Below are positions 6,321 to 8,479 of a stretch of 8,479 nt of DNA, piece after piece. Source of the DNA: Aquificales bacterium (lineage in GTDB: Bacteria > Aquificota > Aquificia > Aquificales > Aquificaceae); assembly GCA_015491275.1 (NCBI GenBank), contig WFWF01000017.1:1-8479 (forward strand). Direction: 5' to 3'. Under the pieces are notes generated by a model. It worked only from the letters and a program-made list of their open reading frames with translations, was not told where the DNA came from and did not search any database. A program made the translations under genes and the position numbers. Numbering within the stretch: the first letter of the stretch is position 1; the number at the start of each line of letters is the position of its first letter.

Positions 6321-6725
6321 TTACCTTATTTGGGTAATTATAAACAAAACTAGTATACCCAGGGTAAGATTAACTCCCACAAAAACCATCATTTTGGGGA
6401 AATTCCCCTTTCTATAAAGGTAAAAATAAATGTAAATAAGATTAATAAGCATAATTACATAAAGAAGCAATTTGAAGTGGAATAAACCATCCTTAAGTAA
6501 GTCCGGCCTCATATTGAGTAGAAGATATATACCCGTAATAAGAAGCAACAGGGCGGACGCTCCTGCGAAAGGTAGAAATTTGCCGTTGACTGCTTTCAGA
6601 AACTCACGTCTTTTTTCGGAAGGCACTTCTTTCAAAGAGGGCTTTAAGAAAAAAAGCGAATATATCATACCCCCTATCCACAAAACAGCAAACAGTATAT
6701 GGAAAAAGAGAGCTATCTTTTCCAC
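6321..6725 (-). CDS. Small four-helix membrane protein, CopD-like
   Basis: A 134-residue integral membrane protein with four predicted helices (about 3-26, 53-72, 82-104 and 112-132). The first contains FFHILFAVLWIGGMIYSLF, with H9 and the WIGG turn seen in CopD-type and related small heme- or copper-linked membrane proteins. A further His (FHFKLLLY) precedes helix three, so paired His residues could bind heme or metal, but this is inferred only from position. The start must be GTG 6725: an in-frame TAA lies two codons upstream and the next Met is residue 20, inside the first helix. The ribosome site is weak (TTAAGC). It begins 30 nt after the tonB-like gene on the same strand and probably belongs to its transcript. 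Family assignment is tentative; substrate is unknown. Confidence 0.75.
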   Translation of the reverse strand: MEKIALFFHILFAVLWIGGMIYSLFFLKPSLKEVPSEKRREFLKAVNGKFLPFAGASALLLLITGIYLLLNMRPDLLKDGLFHFKLLLYVIMLINLIYIYFYLYRKGNFPKMMVFVGVNLTLGILVLFIITQIR

Positions 6726-6755
6726 TATAGCTTAAATTTTACAAAAATAAACACA

Positions 6756-7475
6756 TTATTCAAGATGATAACTGACAGGTATTTTTATCCTTACATCTCT
6801 TTCAGGCAAGGGAAATCTTTTATAAACTTCTTTTATAACGCTAACAGTATATTCATCAAGCAAGCTGTAACCTGAACTTTTAATAATCTCAACGCCGAGC
6901 AGATCTCCTCTTTTACTTAGCGTAAAAGCTATTACAACCGTTCCCTCCCATCCCATCCTTCTCGCCACGATGGGATATTCAATATTATCCGCTATAATCT
7001 TTCTTATAACTTCAAGATTTTGTCTTGTATAAATCAAAGTGTAGTCCTCTGTTTCAATAATATCTCCTTTATTCACATCAGCTCCAGGAACAACATCCTT
7101 AGGGGTTTCCTTAAACATTTCCTTATATTCTTGTTTATTCTCTTCAATCTCCCCTTTTTCCGCATCCTCCCCACTTTTATTCTCCGATGGCTCGCTTTTA
7201 GCAACAACTTCTTTTTCTATAGCTTTACTAATCAGCTTATTTTCATGGGATGTTCCGCCATTACCCTTTTTTATAAAATTCTTTAATTCTTTATTAATCC
7301 TTTTATTGCTCTCCTCTTTCCTATTCGTGCTGTAAAACCCTATTCCTTTTATGTTAACCTCCATGTGGTAATCATCTTTTTCTTCTTCTAAGAAAGGAAT
7401 TAAATTAACTGATCCATACATGACCATAATAAGGATTAAATGAAGGAATAAGGATATAAACAGATACTTGAACAT
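6756..7475 (-). CDS. tonB: TonB-family energy transducer
   Basis: A 239-residue protein with the three TonB parts. Residues 1-22 form an N-terminal helix with the SxxxH motif (S8, H12) that in TonB contacts ExbB/ExbD. The middle (about 35-150) is a long hydrophilic spacer dominated by Lys and Glu, with few prolines, unlike the Pro-rich spacer of enteric TonB. The C-terminal domain (about 158-239) has IEYPIVARRMGWEGTVVIAF, KSSGYSLLDE and a final FPLP plus PVSYHLE, a clear TonB_C fold. Such proteins pass proton-motive energy to TonB-dependent outer-membrane transporters, which supports a Gram-negative envelope. No exbB, exbD or receptor gene lies in the window. ATG 7475 has only a weak GAG ribosome site. 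A TATAAT lies 21 nt upstream of the start codon, so this is probably the first gene of the minus-strand run. Confidence 0.92.
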   Translation of the reverse strand: MFKYLFISLFLHLILIMVMYGSVNLIPFLEEEKDDYHMEVNIKGIGFYSTNRKEESNKRINKELKNFIKKGNGGTSHENKLISKAIEKEVVAKSEPSENKSGEDAEKGEIEENKQEYKEMFKETPKDVVPGADVNKGDIIETEDYTLIYTRQNLEVIRKIIADNIEYPIVARRMGWEGTVVIAFTLSKRGDLLGVEIIKSSGYSLLDEYTVSVIKEVYKRFPLPERDVRIKIPVSYHLE

Positions 7476-7483
7476 AGAACTCT

Positions 7484-7527
7484 ACTAAGGGAAATATTAT
7501 AATCTAATCTTAGTTACAGAGGGTCAA
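7484..7527. promoter_or_regulatory. Divergent promoter region with shared ATTATAAT core
   Basis: The 63-bp gap between two divergent genes contains ATTATAAT (7496-7503), giving a perfect TATAAT on both strands. For the minus strand, TTGACC (7527-7522) lies 20 nt upstream of its TATAAT, longer than the usual 17. For the plus strand only a poor TAGAAC (7475-7480) sits at 17 nt. An inverted repeat ACTAAG (7484-7489)/CTTAGT (7509-7514) is centred within half a base of the core and could be an operator. Confidence 0.45.
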
Positions 7528-7532
7528 GGAGG
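7526..7532 (+). promoter_or_regulatory. Shine-Dalgarno AAGGAGG for the beta-propeller-like gene
   Basis: AAGGAGG stands 6 nt before ATG 7539. This strong site fixes the start of the right-edge gene and places its hydrophobic signal peptide at the N-terminus. Confidence 0.85.
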
Positions 7533-7538
7533 AGAAAG

Positions 7539-8479
7539 ATGGGGAAGGTTATATTTGCTTTAATCCTTATCTTTAATTTAAATGCATTTTCCCTCATAAA
7601 AACGTACGGAGATGTATTAAATGAGGAGATAAACCATATTATGAAAACGAGCGACGGCGGTTATCTGTTAACAGGATACACAATGAATCAAAACGGATTC
7701 GGCGGTAAGGATATTCTAATCATCAAGACTGATAATAACGGCAGTGTTCAGTGGAAAAAGATATTCGGAGGGAACGGAGAAGATGAAGGTTTTTTGGCAG
7801 TTGAGTATCAAAACAATTATTATGTAATAGGTGTAACAAATTCTATTGACAAGGATGAATACAGAGAAACTTTGCTCCTTATACTTGACCAAAACGGTAC
7901 ATTACAAACTGCAAAAATGTATCAGAAGACTGCAGAAGATATATTTCCCTTAATGTTGAAAGATCCTGCAACCGTGGGGAATTTTTATATTATAGGTAAC
8001 AGTTCTTCCTTTGAGTTGAATTTGAAAAAGTACAATGTGGTTATAATGCACACAGACAGTAACGGAAATATTGCTACGGATACAAAAGTTATAAAGCCCT
8101 GTGAGACTGATCCCTGTAACAACAATACCACGGACAGAAGCAATGAATATGTTTCAAAAGTAATAGCAACAAGTGACGGTGGTCTGCTAATAGGGGGTGT
8201 AACAGATTTCCCTTCCTCTGGAACCGATTATGACTACGATATATTCCTTATAAAAATGGATGGAGCAGGTAATGTTCAGTGGTCCAAGCTGTACTCATTT
8301 GGAAAGGTTTTGAACAATCAAATAGTTTACGACAACAGGGATTCCCTTAAAGATATTATTGAATTATTTGACAACAACAATAATTCCATAGGTTATATTG
8401 TGGTTGGAACTACAACTTACAGTGATACATCCGCCACAGATATATTCATCCTTAAACTTGATTCAAACGGCGTTGTACA
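7539..8479 (+). CDS. Secreted protein with beta-propeller-like repeats, 5' part (runs off right edge)
   Basis: The frame is open from ATG 7539 to the window end: 313 full codons, no stop. Residues 1-18 (MGKVIFALILIFNLNAFS) form a signal peptide with short basic start and hydrophobic core, and no lipobox Cys. The rest consists of degenerate repeats of about 50-60 residues built on 'TSDGGYLLTGYT...KDILIIKTDNNGSVQWKKIFGG'. I see about five: from residues 22, 79, 130, 200 and 255. The first and fourth are best kept; the second, third and fifth have diverged. Such repeats form four-stranded blades of secreted or surface beta-propellers in many bacteria. C188 and C193 (PCETDPC) could form a disulphide in an insert. 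Binding partner and function cannot be read from the sequence. It is divergent from tonB, and its C-terminus, which might hold a sorting or anchoring domain, is missing. Confidence 0.85.
   Translation, partial: MGKVIFALILIFNLNAFSLIKTYGDVLNEEINHIMKTSDGGYLLTGYTMNQNGFGGKDILIIKTDNNGSVQWKKIFGGNGEDEGFLAVEYQNNYYVIGVTNSIDKDEYRETLLLILDQNGTLQTAKMYQKTAEDIFPLMLKDPATVGNFYIIGNSSSFELNLKKYNVVIMHTDSNGNIATDTKVIKPCETDPCNNNTTDRSNEYVSKVIATSDGGLLIGGVTDFPSSGTDYDYDIFLIKMDGAGNVQWSKLYSFGKVLNNQIVYDNRDSLKDIIELFDNNNNSIGYIVVGTTTYSDTSATDIFILKLDSNGVV

Noticed and set aside
6049..6417. A 122-codon plus-strand open frame across the gap and the 3' end of the CopD-like gene
   Set aside because: It runs antisense through a structured non-coding stretch and a real gene, has no ribosome site and no protein-like composition, and is explained by the high GC of the hairpin region.
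7020..7286. An 88-codon plus-strand open frame inside the tonB-like gene
   Set aside because: It is the antisense of the Lys/Glu-rich TonB spacer, giving a meaningless Phe/Leu/Ile-rich translation.

Overview
The window is chromosomal DNA of moderate to low GC. It has tightly packed genes, heavy AGA/AGG and ATA codon use, and proteins rich in Lys, Glu and Ile. This style, with an ArsA-type ATPase, ResB, TonB, peptide deformylase and a SpoVG-family protein in a non-spore-forming context, suggests a thermophilic Gram-negative bacterium. My best guess is Aquificota (Aquifex, Hydrogenivirga or Persephonella relatives). That placement is inferred from gene content and codon style, not from any search.

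Left part (1-3649, plus strand): the 3' end of an ArsA/Get3-type ATPase gene, entering from the left edge. One base after it lies a large membrane-anchored GAF-PAS-GAF-GGDEF-EAL protein for cyclic-di-GMP turnover. It ends with a 16-bp convergent overlap into the next gene.

Central part (3634-7475, minus strand; transcription order right to left): tonB-like gene, small four-helix CopD-like membrane protein, a 270-bp non-coding structured stretch, def (peptide deformylase), a spoVG-family gene and resB (cytochrome c maturation). def, spoVG and resB are separated by 1 and 10 nt and are probably translationally coupled.

The most interesting stretch is 6049-6320. It carries no intact gene, is clearly richer in GC than its surroundings (56 of 90 bases over 6081-6170), and on the minus strand forms a chain of hairpins. 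The chain ends in a perfect 20-base palindrome followed by GAGGTCAC. I read it as the right end of an IS200/IS605-type (TnpB-bearing) element, including an omega-RNA-like scaffold and possibly the last codons of tnpB. The transposase body has been lost. The element's terminal bases supply the strong Shine-Dalgarno of def, and an omega RNA made from it would carry the def start region as its guide.

Right part (7476-8479): a short divergent intergenic region with a shared ATTATAAT core. It is followed by a plus-strand gene running off the right edge, for a secreted protein of beta-propeller-like 'SDGGYLLTGYT...DILIIKTDNNGSVQW' repeats.

The minus-strand genes are mostly envelope or housekeeping functions: TonB energy transduction, membrane protein, N-terminal protein processing, SpoVG nucleic-acid binding and cytochrome c assembly. 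No intact mobile element, CRISPR array, tRNA or rRNA is seen.
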